DNA of 64,000 nt, from assembly GCF_000176035.2 (NCBI RefSeq), contig NC_015675.1, positions 1,116,001-1,180,000 on the forward strand. The letters are read 5' to 3'. Origin of the DNA: Mesorhizobium opportunistum WSM2075 (lineage in GTDB: Bacteria > Pseudomonadota > Alphaproteobacteria > Rhizobiales > Rhizobiaceae). The notes beneath the pieces were generated by a model, which worked only from the letters and a program-made list of their open reading frames with translations, was not told where the DNA came from and searched no databases. Position numbers and translations under genes: made by a program. Shown one piece after another: positions 55,821 to 64,000 of this stretch; position 1 is the stretch's first letter; each line of letters opens with the position of its first letter.

Positions 55821-57338
55821 TTGTCCTTGCCCGCCCCACTCATCGAAATGCGCGGCATCACCAAGCGCTTCGGCGCCGTCAAGGCGAACGAGGCTGTCGA
55901 CCTGAGCGTCGCGCCCGGTGAAATCCTCGGGCTGCTGGGCGAGAACGGCGCCGGCAAGACGACGCTGATGAATGTGCTGTTCGGCGCCTATGCGCCGGAT
56001 GCCGGCGAGATCCTGATCCAGGGCCGGCCGGTGCGGATCACCAGTTCGGCCGATGCGCTGGCTTCAGGCATCGGCATGGTGCATCAGCATTTTCATCTCG
56101 CGCCACGGCTGACGGTGCTGGAAAACCTGCTGATCGGCATTCCCGGCAAGGCGGGGCGGATCGACCGCGCCGGCGGGCTGGCGCGGCTCGCCGAAATCGG
56201 TCGCCAGCACGGCTTGACGCTCAATCCCGACCTGCCGGTCTCGGCGCTGTCGGTCGGCGAGCAGCAGCGGCTCGAAATCGTCAAGGCGCTGTTTCGCGGC
56301 GCCAAGCTTTTGATCCTCGACGAACCGACGGCGGTGCTGGCGCCGAGCGAGGTCGACGGGCTGTTTTCGGCGCTGCGCTCGATGGCGGCGCAAGGGCTCG
56401 GCATCATCTTCATCTCGCACAAGCTCAACGAGGTGCGCGCTCTGACGCATCGCTGCACGGTGCTGCGGCATGGCCGTGTCGCCGGGCGCGTCGACGACCC
56501 CGCCAACACGACGTCGGCCGCCATGGCGCAACTGATGTGCGGCCATGAGATCGTGCCGCCGGCGCGGGGGCCATCGACGCCCGGTGCGGCGGTGCTGACG
56601 CTCGACGGCATTTCCACCGCGCGGCATTCGGGCACGGCGCTGCGCGGCGTATCGCTTGCCGTGCGCGGCGGCGAGATCCTCGGCATCGCCGGCGTGTCGG
56701 GCAATGGCCAACGAGCGCTGGCCGAGGTGATTTCCGGCACACGGGCGCCCGAGACCGGGCGGATGACGATAGCCGGCAAACCAGTAACACGGTTCTCCCC
56801 GCGCGAGGTGCAGTCGCTTGGCCTCGGCCGCATCCCGGAAGACCGCATGACCACCGGGCTGGTCACCAATTTGCCGCTTGCCGATTCCATGGTGCTGCCG
56901 CGCATCGGCACGGCGGCGTTCAGCAGCAAGGGCCTGCTCAAACCGGATGCGATCCGCGCCTTTGCGGAGGCGCAGATCAAGGCCTATGATATCAGGTGCC
57001 CCGGGCCGATGACGCGCGCCGGCGCGCTGTCCGGTGGCAATCTGCAGAAGGCGCTGCTGGCACGCGAACTCGCCTTCGATCCGAAGGTGCTGATCGTGTC
57101 GCAACCGACGCGCGGCCTCGACATCGGTGCGGCTCGTTTCATCCACGAAAAGTTCCTCGACATGCGGGCCAAGGGCTGCGGCATCATCGTTGTCGGCGAG
57201 GACCTCGAGGAACTGCTGGTGCTCTGCGACCGCATCGCGGTGATGTATGAGGGCCGCATCGCCGGCACGCTCGACAGCGCCGATGCGACGATCGCGCGGC
57301 TCGGGCTGATGATGACCGGGGCGGAGGGACACGCCTGA
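55821..57338 (+). CDS. BMP-type ABC transporter, double ATP-binding protein
   Basis: A 505-residue protein with two ABC domains (NupA/YufO-like). Domain 1 has LLGENGAGKTTLMNVLFGAY, VHQHFHLAPRLTVLEN, LSVGEQQRLEIVKALFRGA and LLILDEPTAVLAPSEV. Domain 2 has a weaker Walker A (GVSGNGQRALAEV), LSGGNLQKALLARELA and VSQPTRGLDIGA. The start is TTG at 55821 with AGGAG five bases before it. The stop overlaps the permease ATG by one base. Confidence 0.92.
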   Translation: MSLPAPLIEMRGITKRFGAVKANEAVDLSVAPGEILGLLGENGAGKTTLMNVLFGAYAPDAGEILIQGRPVRITSSADALASGIGMVHQHFHLAPRLTVLENLLIGIPGKAGRIDRAGGLARLAEIGRQHGLTLNPDLPVSALSVGEQQRLEIVKALFRGAKLLILDEPTAVLAPSEVDGLFSALRSMAAQGLGIIFISHKLNEVRALTHRCTVLRHGRVAGRVDDPANTTSAAMAQLMCGHEIVPPARGPSTPGAAVLTLDGISTARHSGTALRGVSLAVRGGEILGIAGVSGNGQRALAEVISGTRAPETGRMTIAGKPVTRFSPREVQSLGLGRIPEDRMTTGLVTNLPLADSMVLPRIGTAAFSSKGLLKPDAIRAFAEAQIKAYDIRCPGPMTRAGALSGGNLQKALLARELAFDPKVLIVSQPTRGLDIGAARFIHEKFLDMRAKGCGIIVVGEDLEELLVLCDRIAVMYEGRIAGTLDSADATIARLGLMMTGAEGHA

Positions 57339-58393
57339 TGTTTCGCCTGGAAGTCCGCACCTCGACGCCCGCATGGTTCAACCTCGCTTTGCCGCTGCTG
57401 GCGATCGGCGCGACGCTCGTCCTGTGCAGCGGCCTGATCGCGCTGGCCGGCGCCGGCGTGATCGAGGCCTATGGCGTGATGTTCACCGCCTCGCTTGGCG
57501 ACAGCTATGCGATCACCGAAACCATGGTGCGCGCGGCGCCGATGATCTTCACCGGGCTGGCGGTGGCCGTCGCCTTCCGGGCCAAATTCTGGAACATCGG
57601 CGCCGAAGGGCAATTGCTCGCCGGCGCGGTCGCCAGTTGCTTCGTCGGCGCGATCCCGATGCCGGGGCCACTCGCCATGGTCTTGATGGCGGTGGCGGGC
57701 GCTGCGGCAGGTGCTGCGGTCGCGCTGGTGCCGGCGACGCTGAGGGTCAAATTCAAGGTCGATGATGTCGTTTCCTCGCTGCTGCTCAATTCGGTTATCT
57801 ACTACGCGCTGATGGCGCTGATCGAAGGGCCGTGGAAGGATAGTTTCAGCGGCTATCCGATCTCGCCGCCGATCGAGGATTCGGCGAATTTTCCGGTGCT
57901 GATCGAGGGCACGCGGCTGCATCTCGGCGTCATCGTGGCGCTGATCGCCGCGCCGTTGATCTGGTTCCTGATCGTGCGCACGACGCTCGGCTTCCGCATC
58001 AGGGTCACCGGCGAAAACCCGGAAGCGGCCCGCTATGGCGGCATCCATGTCGAGCGGGTGCTGATCTCGACAGCGCTGCTGTCCGGCGCACTGGCGGGGC
58101 TCGCCGGCGTCGGCGAGGTTGGTGGCGTGCATTTCCAGGTGATGAGCGACATCTCGCCGGGCTACGGCTATTCCGGCATCGTCGTTGCCATGCTGGCGCG
58201 GCTCAACCCGCTCGGTGTCGTGCCGGCCGCGATCTTCCTGGCGGCCGTGATGACCGGGGCCGAGGCGATGTCGCGCGCGACCGGCGTGCCGGCCTTCCTC
58301 AGCGACGTCATCCAGGGCACCGCGCTGCTGGCCATGCTGGTGGCGCTGCTGTTCACCGCCTACCGCATCCGCCGCGTCGGAGCTGTCCGATGA
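57338..58393 (+). CDS. BMP-type ABC transporter permease 1
   Basis: A 351-residue inner-membrane permease (NupB/YufP-like) with about nine hydrophobic segments. GLAVAVAFRAKFWNIGAEGQ is the family motif, followed by VDDVVSSLLLNSVIYYALMA and ARYGGIHVERVLISTALLSGA. It overlaps permease 2 by four bases (ATGA). Confidence 0.92.
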   Translation: MFRLEVRTSTPAWFNLALPLLAIGATLVLCSGLIALAGAGVIEAYGVMFTASLGDSYAITETMVRAAPMIFTGLAVAVAFRAKFWNIGAEGQLLAGAVASCFVGAIPMPGPLAMVLMAVAGAAAGAAVALVPATLRVKFKVDDVVSSLLLNSVIYYALMALIEGPWKDSFSGYPISPPIEDSANFPVLIEGTRLHLGVIVALIAAPLIWFLIVRTTLGFRIRVTGENPEAARYGGIHVERVLISTALLSGALAGLAGVGEVGGVHFQVMSDISPGYGYSGIVVAMLARLNPLGVVPAAIFLAAVMTGAEAMSRATGVPAFLSDVIQGTALLAMLVALLFTAYRIRRVGAVR

Positions 58394-59334
58394 GCGCGGT
58401 GTTCGAACAGATTTTTCAGGTCGGCTTCCTGGCCGCGATCATCCGCATTGCCACGCCTCTGGCCTTTGCCACGCTCGGCGAAATGTTCTCCGAGCGGGCC
58501 GGCGTGCTCAATCTCGGTATCGAGGGCATCATGTTGCTTTGCGCGATGACCGGCTTCACCGCCACCAGTCTCACCGGCAGCCTGTGGCTCGGCGTGCTGG
58601 TGGCGGTGCTGACCGGCATGCTGATAGGCGCGCTGCACGCGCTGTTCACCGTGGCGCTGGGCTTGAGCCAGCATGTCTGCGGCATCGGCGTCACGCTGTT
58701 CTCGTCCGGCCTTGCCTATTTCCTCTACCGGCTGATCTTCGGCCAGCAATCGGTACCGCCCAGCATCAAGGGTTTCCAGACGCTGCCGATCCCGCTGCTG
58801 TCTGATATTCCGGTGATCGGGACGGCGGTGTTCAACCAGTTCGCTCTGGTCTACATGGCGATCCTTGCCATCCCGCTCGCCGCCTTCGTGCTCTACCGTA
58901 CGCCATGGGGCCTGTCGGTGCGCATGGTCGGCGAGAACCCGCGTGCCGCCGATTCGGCCGGCGTCAGCGTCATCGCCACCCGCTTCCAGGCGGTCATCCT
59001 CGGCGGGGCGCTGATGGGACTGGCCGGCGCCTTCCTGTCGATGGCGCAGTTCAACGCCTTCACCTTCGGCGTGGTGTCAGGACGGGGCTGGGTTGCGATC
59101 GCACTGGTCGTCTTCGGCCGCTGGGATCCGTGGCGCTCGGCGGGCGCGGCGCTGCTGTTCGCCTTCGTCGATGCCTTGCAACTGCGCATGCAGGCGAGCG
59201 GCCTCGGGCACATCCCCTACGAGGCGTTCCTGATGCTGCCCTTCATCTTCACCATCGTTGCCATGGCCGTGATGTCGCGCAACGCGGTGGCGCCGTCGGC
59301 GCTGTTGAAGCCGTTTCGGCGGGAAGAGCGGTAG
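58390..59334 (+). CDS. BMP-type ABC transporter permease 2
   Basis: A 314-residue permease (NupC/YufQ-like). FATLGEMFSERAGVLNLGIE is the conserved motif, with MVGENPRAADSAGVSVIATR and GRGWVAIALVVFGRWDPWRS later. Ends the four-gene transporter operon. Substrate likely a nucleoside or a nitrogen-rich heterocycle; not determined. Confidence 0.92.
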   Translation: MSAVFEQIFQVGFLAAIIRIATPLAFATLGEMFSERAGVLNLGIEGIMLLCAMTGFTATSLTGSLWLGVLVAVLTGMLIGALHALFTVALGLSQHVCGIGVTLFSSGLAYFLYRLIFGQQSVPPSIKGFQTLPIPLLSDIPVIGTAVFNQFALVYMAILAIPLAAFVLYRTPWGLSVRMVGENPRAADSAGVSVIATRFQAVILGGALMGLAGAFLSMAQFNAFTFGVVSGRGWVAIALVVFGRWDPWRSAGAALLFAFVDALQLRMQASGLGHIPYEAFLMLPFIFTIVAMAVMSRNAVAPSALLKPFRREER

Positions 59335-59344
59335 ACGAGTAGGG

Positions 59345-59550
59345 CGTCCTTTCCTCTCCCTCCGGAGGGGGGAGAGGTGGCTCGGCGAAGCCGAGACGGA
59401 GTGGGGGAACCACCTGGCAACCGTCGCTAACGGGCATAGTAAGCGCATTCGGGCGCAAGAACTTCCTGTACCGCGCCGAGGGTCGACCCCCACTCCGTCG
59501 AGCTGCGCTCGACACCTCTCCCCCGATCGACGGGGGAGAGGAAGGCGCCA
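59345..59550. repeat. Palindromic repeat pair (GGGGGAGAGG type)
   Basis: CTTTCCTCTCCCTCCGGAGG at the left pairs with CGACGGGGGAGAGGAAGGCG at the right, and ACGGAGTGGGGGAACC with CGACCCCCACTCCGT. It fills most of the 226-base convergent gap between permease 2 and the SDR gene and could end transcripts from both sides. Confidence 0.75.
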
Positions 59551-59560
59551 GGCTGTCGCC

Positions 59561-60328
59561 TCACATCGCCGTAAAACCATTGTCGACGAACAGATGCGTG
59601 CCGTTGACGAAGCTCGATTCGTCGCTGGCGAGGTACAGCGCTGCCTTGGCCACCTCTTCCGGCTCGCCGATCCGGCCCTGCTGTGCGGCAAGCGCCGCGT
59701 CGGAGACATCGATGCCGAGCCTGCCGAGATCGGCGACCTCGCGCAGGCCGTGCGGCGTGCGGATGAAGCCGGGGCAGACGGCGTTGCAGCGGATGTTGCG
59801 GTCGCGGAATTCGACGGCGATGGCGCGGGCGAACATGTGGCAGGCGCCCTTGGTGGTGTCGTAGAGCACCTCCATCGGCGTCGCCGCCACCGCCGAGATC
59901 GACGAGGTGCAGACGATCGAGCCGCCGCCGGCCGCGATCATGCCGGGCAGCACGGCGCGCGTCATCAGGAACATCGAGCGGACATTGACGGCGTGCAACC
60001 AATCCCATTCCTGAACCGTCGTCTCCAGGAAGGGTTTGATGACGATGGTGCCGGCGTGGTTGAACAGCACGGTGACCGGGCCGAGCTTTTCGGTCGCCCC
60101 TTTCACCGCGGCCTCGACCTGCGCTTCGTCGGACACGTCGGCGACGAAATGCTCGGCTATGTGTCCCCGCGCACGTATCGCCGCCGCCGTGGCGGCTGCC
60201 GCCTCGCGATTGCGGTCGATGATCGCGACCTTGGCGCCTTCGGCGGCAAACAGTTCCGAGGCCGCTCCGCCCATTCCCGTGGCGCCGCCCGAAATGATGG
60301 CGACCTTGCCGGCCAGTCTCGTGCCCAT
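59561..60328 (-). CDS. SDR-family oxidoreductase
   Basis: A 255-residue classical short-chain dehydrogenase. GKVAIISGGATGMGGAASEL binds the cofactor, NHAGTI replaces NNAG, and the catalytic Ser (SSISAV), Tyr and Lys (Y-D-T-T-K in EVLYDTTKGACHMFA) are present. PGFIRTPHG and the ending FVNGTHLFVDNGFTAM are typical. I use ATG 60328 (MGTRLAGK). The frame extends to 60490 without support. Substrate unknown. Confidence 0.9.
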   Translation of the reverse strand: MGTRLAGKVAIISGGATGMGGAASELFAAEGAKVAIIDRNREAAAATAAAIRARGHIAEHFVADVSDEAQVEAAVKGATEKLGPVTVLFNHAGTIVIKPFLETTVQEWDWLHAVNVRSMFLMTRAVLPGMIAAGGGSIVCTSSISAVAATPMEVLYDTTKGACHMFARAIAVEFRDRNIRCNAVCPGFIRTPHGLREVADLGRLGIDVSDAALAAQQGRIGEPEEVAKAALYLASDESSFVNGTHLFVDNGFTAM

Positions 60329-60545
60329 TTTCAGTTCCCCATGGTTGATGGTCTTCGTGTGCTCGGGCGATGCTACCGCGCGCGCAGCGGGCGGCCAATG
60401 GACGAATTGGGTGCAGCGGGAACAAAGACATAGGTCCGTTCGGTCGCTTCGCGGCAATGCGAACGCCCCGCTGATCCATCGCGCTGACAAGCGCTCTCAG
60501 CAATTCGCAACCAATTTGTCGCCCGAATCGGGAAAATAATTCTGC

Positions 60546-60557
60546 TTTTGGCCAAAA
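60546..60557. promoter_or_regulatory. TTTTGGCCAAAA palindrome
   Basis: A perfect 12-bp palindrome inside a wider TGCT...AGCA-like pair, about 60 bases before the small membrane-protein ATG and inside an AT-rich stretch (60535-60600). The remainder of the 287-base SDR-to-small-ORF gap shows no other gene. Confidence 0.4.
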
Positions 60558-60615
60558 AATAGCAATCGACAAAGTCTACAAGTTTTATAGATTAACCAGC
60601 GAGACGGAGGTCGAT

Positions 60616-60771
60616 ATGTCCTATATCCAGAACGCTCAGACTGACAGCGGCGGCCAGAGAGTGGCCAATGCCCAGACATTTCGCCCGGCCTATGCCGGCG
60701 CTTTCGCCTATCTCGTCTTTGCCCTTGCGTTCATGTTCACCGGGGCGGTCGTTCTCGGCCTTATTCCCTGA
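60616..60771 (+). CDS. Small single-pass membrane protein, 51 residues
   Basis: ATG 60616 with GGAGG six bases upstream opens a 51-residue frame: MSYIQNAQTDSGGQRVANAQ, TFRPAYAGAFAYLVFALAFM, FTGAVVLGLIP. One hydrophobic helix (about residues 26-50) follows a polar N-terminus. The excellent ribosome site, AT-rich promoter-like leader and clean codon use make it a real gene too short for usual cut-offs. I do not recognise the family. It is 155 bases ahead of the LLM gene. Confidence 0.7.
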   Translation: MSYIQNAQTDSGGQRVANAQTFRPAYAGAFAYLVFALAFMFTGAVVLGLIP

Positions 60772-60925
60772 GCTTCAGGCTGGCCCCGAGACATTAGACT
60801 GACGGGGCTAGTTGCCCCATATTTTCAGGCAATCGGAGTTGAATGAACCGGATTCCCGGCGCGTTTGCGCGCGGCTGGGATTCGAACTTCACCGCATCCA
60901 TGATTCCAGAGATGGAGGAGATGAA

Positions 60926-61867
60926 ATGCCGATCGAATTCACGCATGTACCCGGCAAGACCGCCGATGCCACGGCGCCCTTCTTCTATGATTTCGCCGAG
61001 ACGGCGACCAAGCTCGGGCTGATCGAGGATAGCGGCTTCCGCAAGATCGTCGTCGACGATTCGGCAGGGCTGCTGACCAATATGGATCTCGCTTCCCAAG
61101 TGCTTAACCGCACCGCTTCGCTGGAAGTGGTGCTCACCCACTGGGCCGGCGTGATCGAACCGACGGTGGCGGCCCGTCAACTGGCATCGATCGACAGGGA
61201 AAGCGGCGGACGGCTGGCGCTCAGGATGATCAGCGAGCCGTTGAACGATGACGATGCCGAGGCACGTCCGGTCGGACATGGCGTCGTCTGGCAGCGCATC
61301 GACGAATATTTGGTGCTCTTGAAGCGGCTGTGGTCGAACGACCGGCCCTTCGACCACGAAGGCGCCTTCTACAGCATCAAGGGCGGCTATGTGCCGCGCA
61401 AGGGTCCTCACGGCGCCGACCTCGTTATCCGCATGGGCGGACAATCCGGAACGGCGCTCAAGGTGGCCGGCCGGCATGCCGATGTCTTCGAACTGGCGCC
61501 GGGCTCGATCGATGAAATCAGACAATTGATGGAGCGGGCGCGCGGTGCCGCCGCCGAGCATGGCCGCGCCGGCAAACTGCGCTTCGCGCTTCCGGTCCGG
61601 ATTCACCGGGGTGCGTCCGCCACGTGGCACAAGGCGGTCGACCTGTCCGGGCCGCCGGCTCAGGTCGCGCTGTCGCTGCTTGCCTATGCGGCTCTCGGGA
61701 TCGATGAGTTCATGATCGTGGGCGTGGACACGCCGCGCGAAATCGCGACGGTCGGCCGGGAAACGCTCGCCTTGCTGCGCAATTCGTTGGCGCGTCGCGA
61801 AGATGACGCCTTCCAGCCCGGGGCGTATGCGTCTCGCACAGGGCCGGAGACTCGCGCCGCAGGTTGA
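60926..61867 (+). CDS. LLM-class flavin-dependent oxidoreductase
   Basis: A 313-residue protein of the bacterial luciferase-like monooxygenase fold. EVVLTHWAGVIEPTVAARQL and ASIDRESGGRLALRMIS are the family core. VWQRIDEYLVLLKRLWSNDR with FDHEGAFYSIKGGYV is the usual flavin-side region. I use ATG 60926 (MPIEFTHVPG), with GGAGGAG before it; the frame opens at 60812. Reaction unknown: these enzymes use FMNH2 and O2 on sulfonates, nitrogen heterocycles and others. It is convergent with the hydrolase gene. Confidence 0.88.
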   Translation: MPIEFTHVPGKTADATAPFFYDFAETATKLGLIEDSGFRKIVVDDSAGLLTNMDLASQVLNRTASLEVVLTHWAGVIEPTVAARQLASIDRESGGRLALRMISEPLNDDDAEARPVGHGVVWQRIDEYLVLLKRLWSNDRPFDHEGAFYSIKGGYVPRKGPHGADLVIRMGGQSGTALKVAGRHADVFELAPGSIDEIRQLMERARGAAAEHGRAGKLRFALPVRIHRGASATWHKAVDLSGPPAQVALSLLAYAALGIDEFMIVGVDTPREIATVGRETLALLRNSLARREDDAFQPGAYASRTGPETRAAG

Positions 61868-61873
61868 GGTTCA

Positions 61874-62560
61874 TCAGCCCTTTGTTGTTGCAGGCCTGTC
61901 GCCAAGCCGCGACAGGCCGTCGATGACAGCGGCTGAATCCGCCAGTGCACCGAAGACGCCGTCCTCGACCGTCACCATGTGAAGCGCCGCCTCGTGCGCG
62001 CCCTGGTCGCCGCTGGCGCAGGCGTCCGAGATCGTCAGGCACTGAAAATTGCGGTCGCAGGCCTCGCGCAACGTGGTGTGGACGCAGACATCGGTCGTGC
62101 ATCCGGAAAACATCAGATGCGTGATGCCTTGCGCGCGCAGCACGAGCTCGAAATCCGTGTAGGTGAAGGCGCTGTTGCAGGTCTTGTCGACGATGATGTC
62201 ATCAGGCGCGACATCGATCTCCGGAACGATCTGAAATCCCGGACCCGAACGCAGCAGGATCTCGGTGCCGTCGAGGCCGGAGCGCTTGCGGCGCCATTTC
62301 TCGTAGGGCGTCATGTCGGCCATGTCGGCGCGGTATCCTTGCCTGGTGTGGATGATGGTGATGCCGGCTCTGCGCGCGGCTGATATCAGCCGGTTCACGG
62401 TCGGCAGGATCGCCCGCAGCGGTGAAGGGTCATATCCCTGCCTGGCGAAATAGCCCGTCGTCGACAGGAAATCCTGCTGCAGGTCGATGACGACGAGCGC
62501 GGTGTTTTCGGCGACCAGCCTGCCGTCATAGGGGTAGTCGAAGGGCGTTGCCTTGATCAT
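61874..62560 (-). CDS. Isochorismatase-fold cysteine hydrolase, biuret-hydrolase-like
   Basis: A 228-residue cysteine hydrolase. FDYPYDGRLVAENTALVVID, LQQDFLSTTGYFARQGYD and THTR-like HTRQGYRADMADMTPYEKWR follow the biuret/triuret hydrolase layout more closely than RutB or nicotinamidase. Catalytic residues: Asp in VVIDLQQDF, Lys in IVDKTCNSAF and Cys in GCTTDVCVHTTL. It would cut a biuret- or ureide-like amide, releasing ammonia. I use ATG 62560 (MIKATPFDYPYDG). Substrate is inferred from motif memory only. Confidence 0.8.
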   Translation of the reverse strand: MIKATPFDYPYDGRLVAENTALVVIDLQQDFLSTTGYFARQGYDPSPLRAILPTVNRLISAARRAGITIIHTRQGYRADMADMTPYEKWRRKRSGLDGTEILLRSGPGFQIVPEIDVAPDDIIVDKTCNSAFTYTDFELVLRAQGITHLMFSGCTTDVCVHTTLREACDRNFQCLTISDACASGDQGAHEAALHMVTVEDGVFGALADSAAVIDGLSRLGDRPATTKG

Positions 62561-62756
62561 CGGTGGCTCCCTGTTTTCGACCAACCATAGTGGTTCAATG
62601 CGCCGACACCAGATGCTGGGCATCATTGCGTGTGTTTGCGCCTCTCCGCCTTGATCCGCGTCCACTGATCATCCGGTGCAACCCCTGTCTCTCAGAATCT
62701 CGTCGCGATATCTGCGGTCACGACGAATTGTTGATCGTTGCAGTCATCTTCAATCT

Positions 62757-62771
62757 TGACTAGTAAGGTCA
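62757..62771. promoter_or_regulatory. IRO-like iron-response motif (TGA-N9-TCA)
   Basis: TGACTAGTAAGGTCA has the form TGA-N9-TCA used by RirA in Rhizobiales, 75 bases before the iron ABC ATPase ATG. Its position and the following iron genes support it; the motif is short and will also occur by chance. The rest of the 62561-62846 gap shows no gene. Confidence 0.45.
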
Positions 62772-62846
62772 TGTTTCATAGTCAACCGGGCACCTGCCTG
62801 CCGCCGCCAGAAATTGGACGTCCGGCGGCCGCACTGGAGAAGAGCC

Positions 62847-63638
62847 ATGACGGTGGCTGGAGCCGAGACTGCCTTTCAAATCGACGCGGTGCGCTTTGCC
62901 GTCGGCGAGCGGACGTTGCTCGGCCCGGTTTCGCTCGAATTGCAGCGCTCGCGCGTCTATGGGCTGATCGGCCACAATGGCTCTGGCAAATCGACGCTGG
63001 TCAAGCTTCTGGCACGCCAGCAGCCGGCAAGTTCCGGCGCCATCACCTTCGCCAAACGGCCGCTGCCGCAATGGGGCGCGCGTGAGTTCGCCCGTGCGCT
63101 TGCCTACCTGCCGCAGACGACGCCGGCGGCGACCGGCCTCACCGTGCGCGAACTGGCGACGCTGGGGCGCTATCCCTGGCATGGCGCGCTCGGCCGCTTC
63201 GGTTCCGAGGACAGGCGGCATGTCGAGGAAGCGCTCGGCCTGACCGACATGGACGGTTTCGCCGACCGGCTGGTGGATGAATTGTCGGGCGGCGAGCGCC
63301 AGCGCGCCTGGCTTGCCATGTTGGTGGCGCAGAACGCAGGCGTCATGCTGCTCGACGAGCCGATCTCGGCGCTCGACATCGCCCATCAAGTCGAGGTGCT
63401 GGGGCTGGTCCGGGAGCTCAGCCGCAAGCGCGACCTCTGCGTCGTCGTGGTGCTGCACGATCCCAATATGGCGGCGCGCTATTGCGACGAACTGATCGCC
63501 TTGAAGGACGGCAAGCTGCTGACGCGCGGCACCCCCGGCGAAATCATGCGGGGCGACGTGCTGAAAGGCATTTTTGGCGTGGAGATGGGCGTGTTCGCGC
63601 ACCCGGTCACCGGCCAACCCGTCGGCTACGTGCAGTAG
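62847..63638 (+). CDS. Iron-siderophore ABC transporter ATP-binding protein (FhuC-like)
   Basis: A 263-residue ABC ATPase of the FhuC/FepC type. Walker A is LIGHNGSGKSTLVKLLARQQ, signature LSGGERQRAWLAMLVAQ, Walker B VMLLDEPISALD and H-loop VVVLHDPNMAARYCDELIAL. LAYLPQTTPAATGLTVRELA is characteristic of siderophore importers. I use ATG 62847 with GGAGAAGAG before it. Partner permease and binding protein genes are not visible in the window; exbB follows. Confidence 0.9.
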   Translation: MTVAGAETAFQIDAVRFAVGERTLLGPVSLELQRSRVYGLIGHNGSGKSTLVKLLARQQPASSGAITFAKRPLPQWGAREFARALAYLPQTTPAATGLTVRELATLGRYPWHGALGRFGSEDRRHVEEALGLTDMDGFADRLVDELSGGERQRAWLAMLVAQNAGVMLLDEPISALDIAHQVEVLGLVRELSRKRDLCVVVVLHDPNMAARYCDELIALKDGKLLTRGTPGEIMRGDVLKGIFGVEMGVFAHPVTGQPVGYVQ

Positions 63639-63674
63639 GCCGGGGCGGCGGCAAACAGGAAGCGGCTCGCCGCT

Positions 63675-64000
63675 GTGAAAACAAGGAAGAGGCTCTTGTC
63701 GAGAAATGGTTTGTTGGCAGCGTTGGTCGCATCAGTGATCTTGTCGGCTGCCAGTGCAACGGCCCAGGAGCAACCGGCCGGCACCGCCCCCACTGTCGAG
63801 GCACCTGCTGCCGCGGCACCCGTTGCACCGGCCGCCCCTACCTCACCGGCGGCTGCCACACCGGCAACAATGGCACCCGCGCAACAGCAGCCAGCTGGCG
63901 CGCCGAATGCGACAGCCGGATCTTCGGCGGCAATGGAGTTGACCTTGCCGCACGACCTGTCGCCATGGGGCATGTTCATGGCCGCCGATATCATCGTGAA
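63675..64000 (+). CDS. exbB: TonB-system energizer ExbB, N-terminal part
   Basis: The frame runs off the window end after about 108 residues. It has a signal-like start (RLLSRNGLLAALVASVILSA, ending ATAQ), a Pro/Ala/Gln-rich linker of about 55 residues and then MELTLPHDLSPWGMFMAADI, the typical opening of the ExbB membrane domain in rhizobia. ExbB and ExbD power TonB-dependent iron uptake. The start may be GTG 63675 (MKTRKRLLSRNG) or TTG 63696, which has AGGAAG six bases upstream. Remaining membrane segments lie outside. Confidence 0.85.
   Translation, partial: MKTRKRLLSRNGLLAALVASVILSAASATAQEQPAGTAPTVEAPAAAAPVAPAAPTSPAAATPATMAPAQQQPAGAPNATAGSSAAMELTLPHDLSPWGMFMAADIIV

Overview
The window is a 64 kb piece of a GC-rich alphaproteobacterial chromosome, most likely a Rhizobiales member close to Mesorhizobium. 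The clues are a MucR/Ros regulator, a CenR/OtpR-like response regulator next to a stand-alone cNMP-binding protein, the hemC-hemD-mitofilin-hemY order, Rhizobiales-type intergenic palindromic repeats, and a TGA-N9-TCA motif of the RirA/IRO type. Genus is inferred from gene content and style, not from a search.

Layout. 1-3.7 kb: end of a LolA-like gene, xthA, a frameshifted GNAT gene, a cNMP-binding protein and an OmpR-type regulator, then an L,D-transpeptidase. 3.7-3.9 kb: two facing heptamer arrays that hold the stop codons of two convergent genes. 3.9-16.5 kb: core genes (DUF1127, LysR, GT25, DUF1761, methyltransferase, EVE, YciI, gpsA, tsaD, hemC, hemD, mitofilin/Mic60, hemY, TerB, glutamine amidotransferase). 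16.6-19.5 kb: an AT-richer island with an ABC-three-component (ABC-3C) conflict system whose DUF2326 ATPase gene is frameshifted. 19.9-23.0 kb: MFS exporter, aminotransferase, MucR-like regulator with an incomplete zinc site.

23.2-28.9 kb: a glucan/glucose route (GH15 glucoamylase, polyphosphate glucokinase, zwf, gnd). 29.0-33.5 kb: a ribose-type (CUT2) sugar ABC transporter. 33.6-35.7 kb: a fused enoyl-CoA hydratase/3-hydroxyacyl-CoA dehydrogenase.

35.8-50.6 kb: the most unusual block. Two divergent arms flank the potF-like/gntR intergenic region. The left arm has a PotF/PotH/PotI/PotA-like transporter, an MGT-type glycosyltransferase, three tandem DUF861-type cupin paralogues and an aldehyde dehydrogenase. 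The right arm has a GntR regulator with an apparent second winged helix, a second glycosyltransferase of the same family, and PuuA- and PuuB-like enzymes. This looks like gamma-glutamyl-polyamine (or amine) catabolism with added sugar transfer and cupin chemistry. An ISAs1-family element has landed between the binding-protein gene and the permease genes.

50.6-54.4 kb: IclR regulator divergent from pcaI-pcaJ-pcaF (end of the beta-ketoadipate pathway), with a candidate operator between. 54.5-62.6 kb: BMP-family ABC transporter, SDR, a 51-residue membrane protein, an LLM-class oxidoreductase and a biuret-hydrolase-like cysteine hydrolase. 62.7-64 kb: an iron-siderophore ABC ATPase behind an IRO-like motif and the start of exbB, cut by the window end. 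I saw no rRNA, complete tRNA or CRISPR array.
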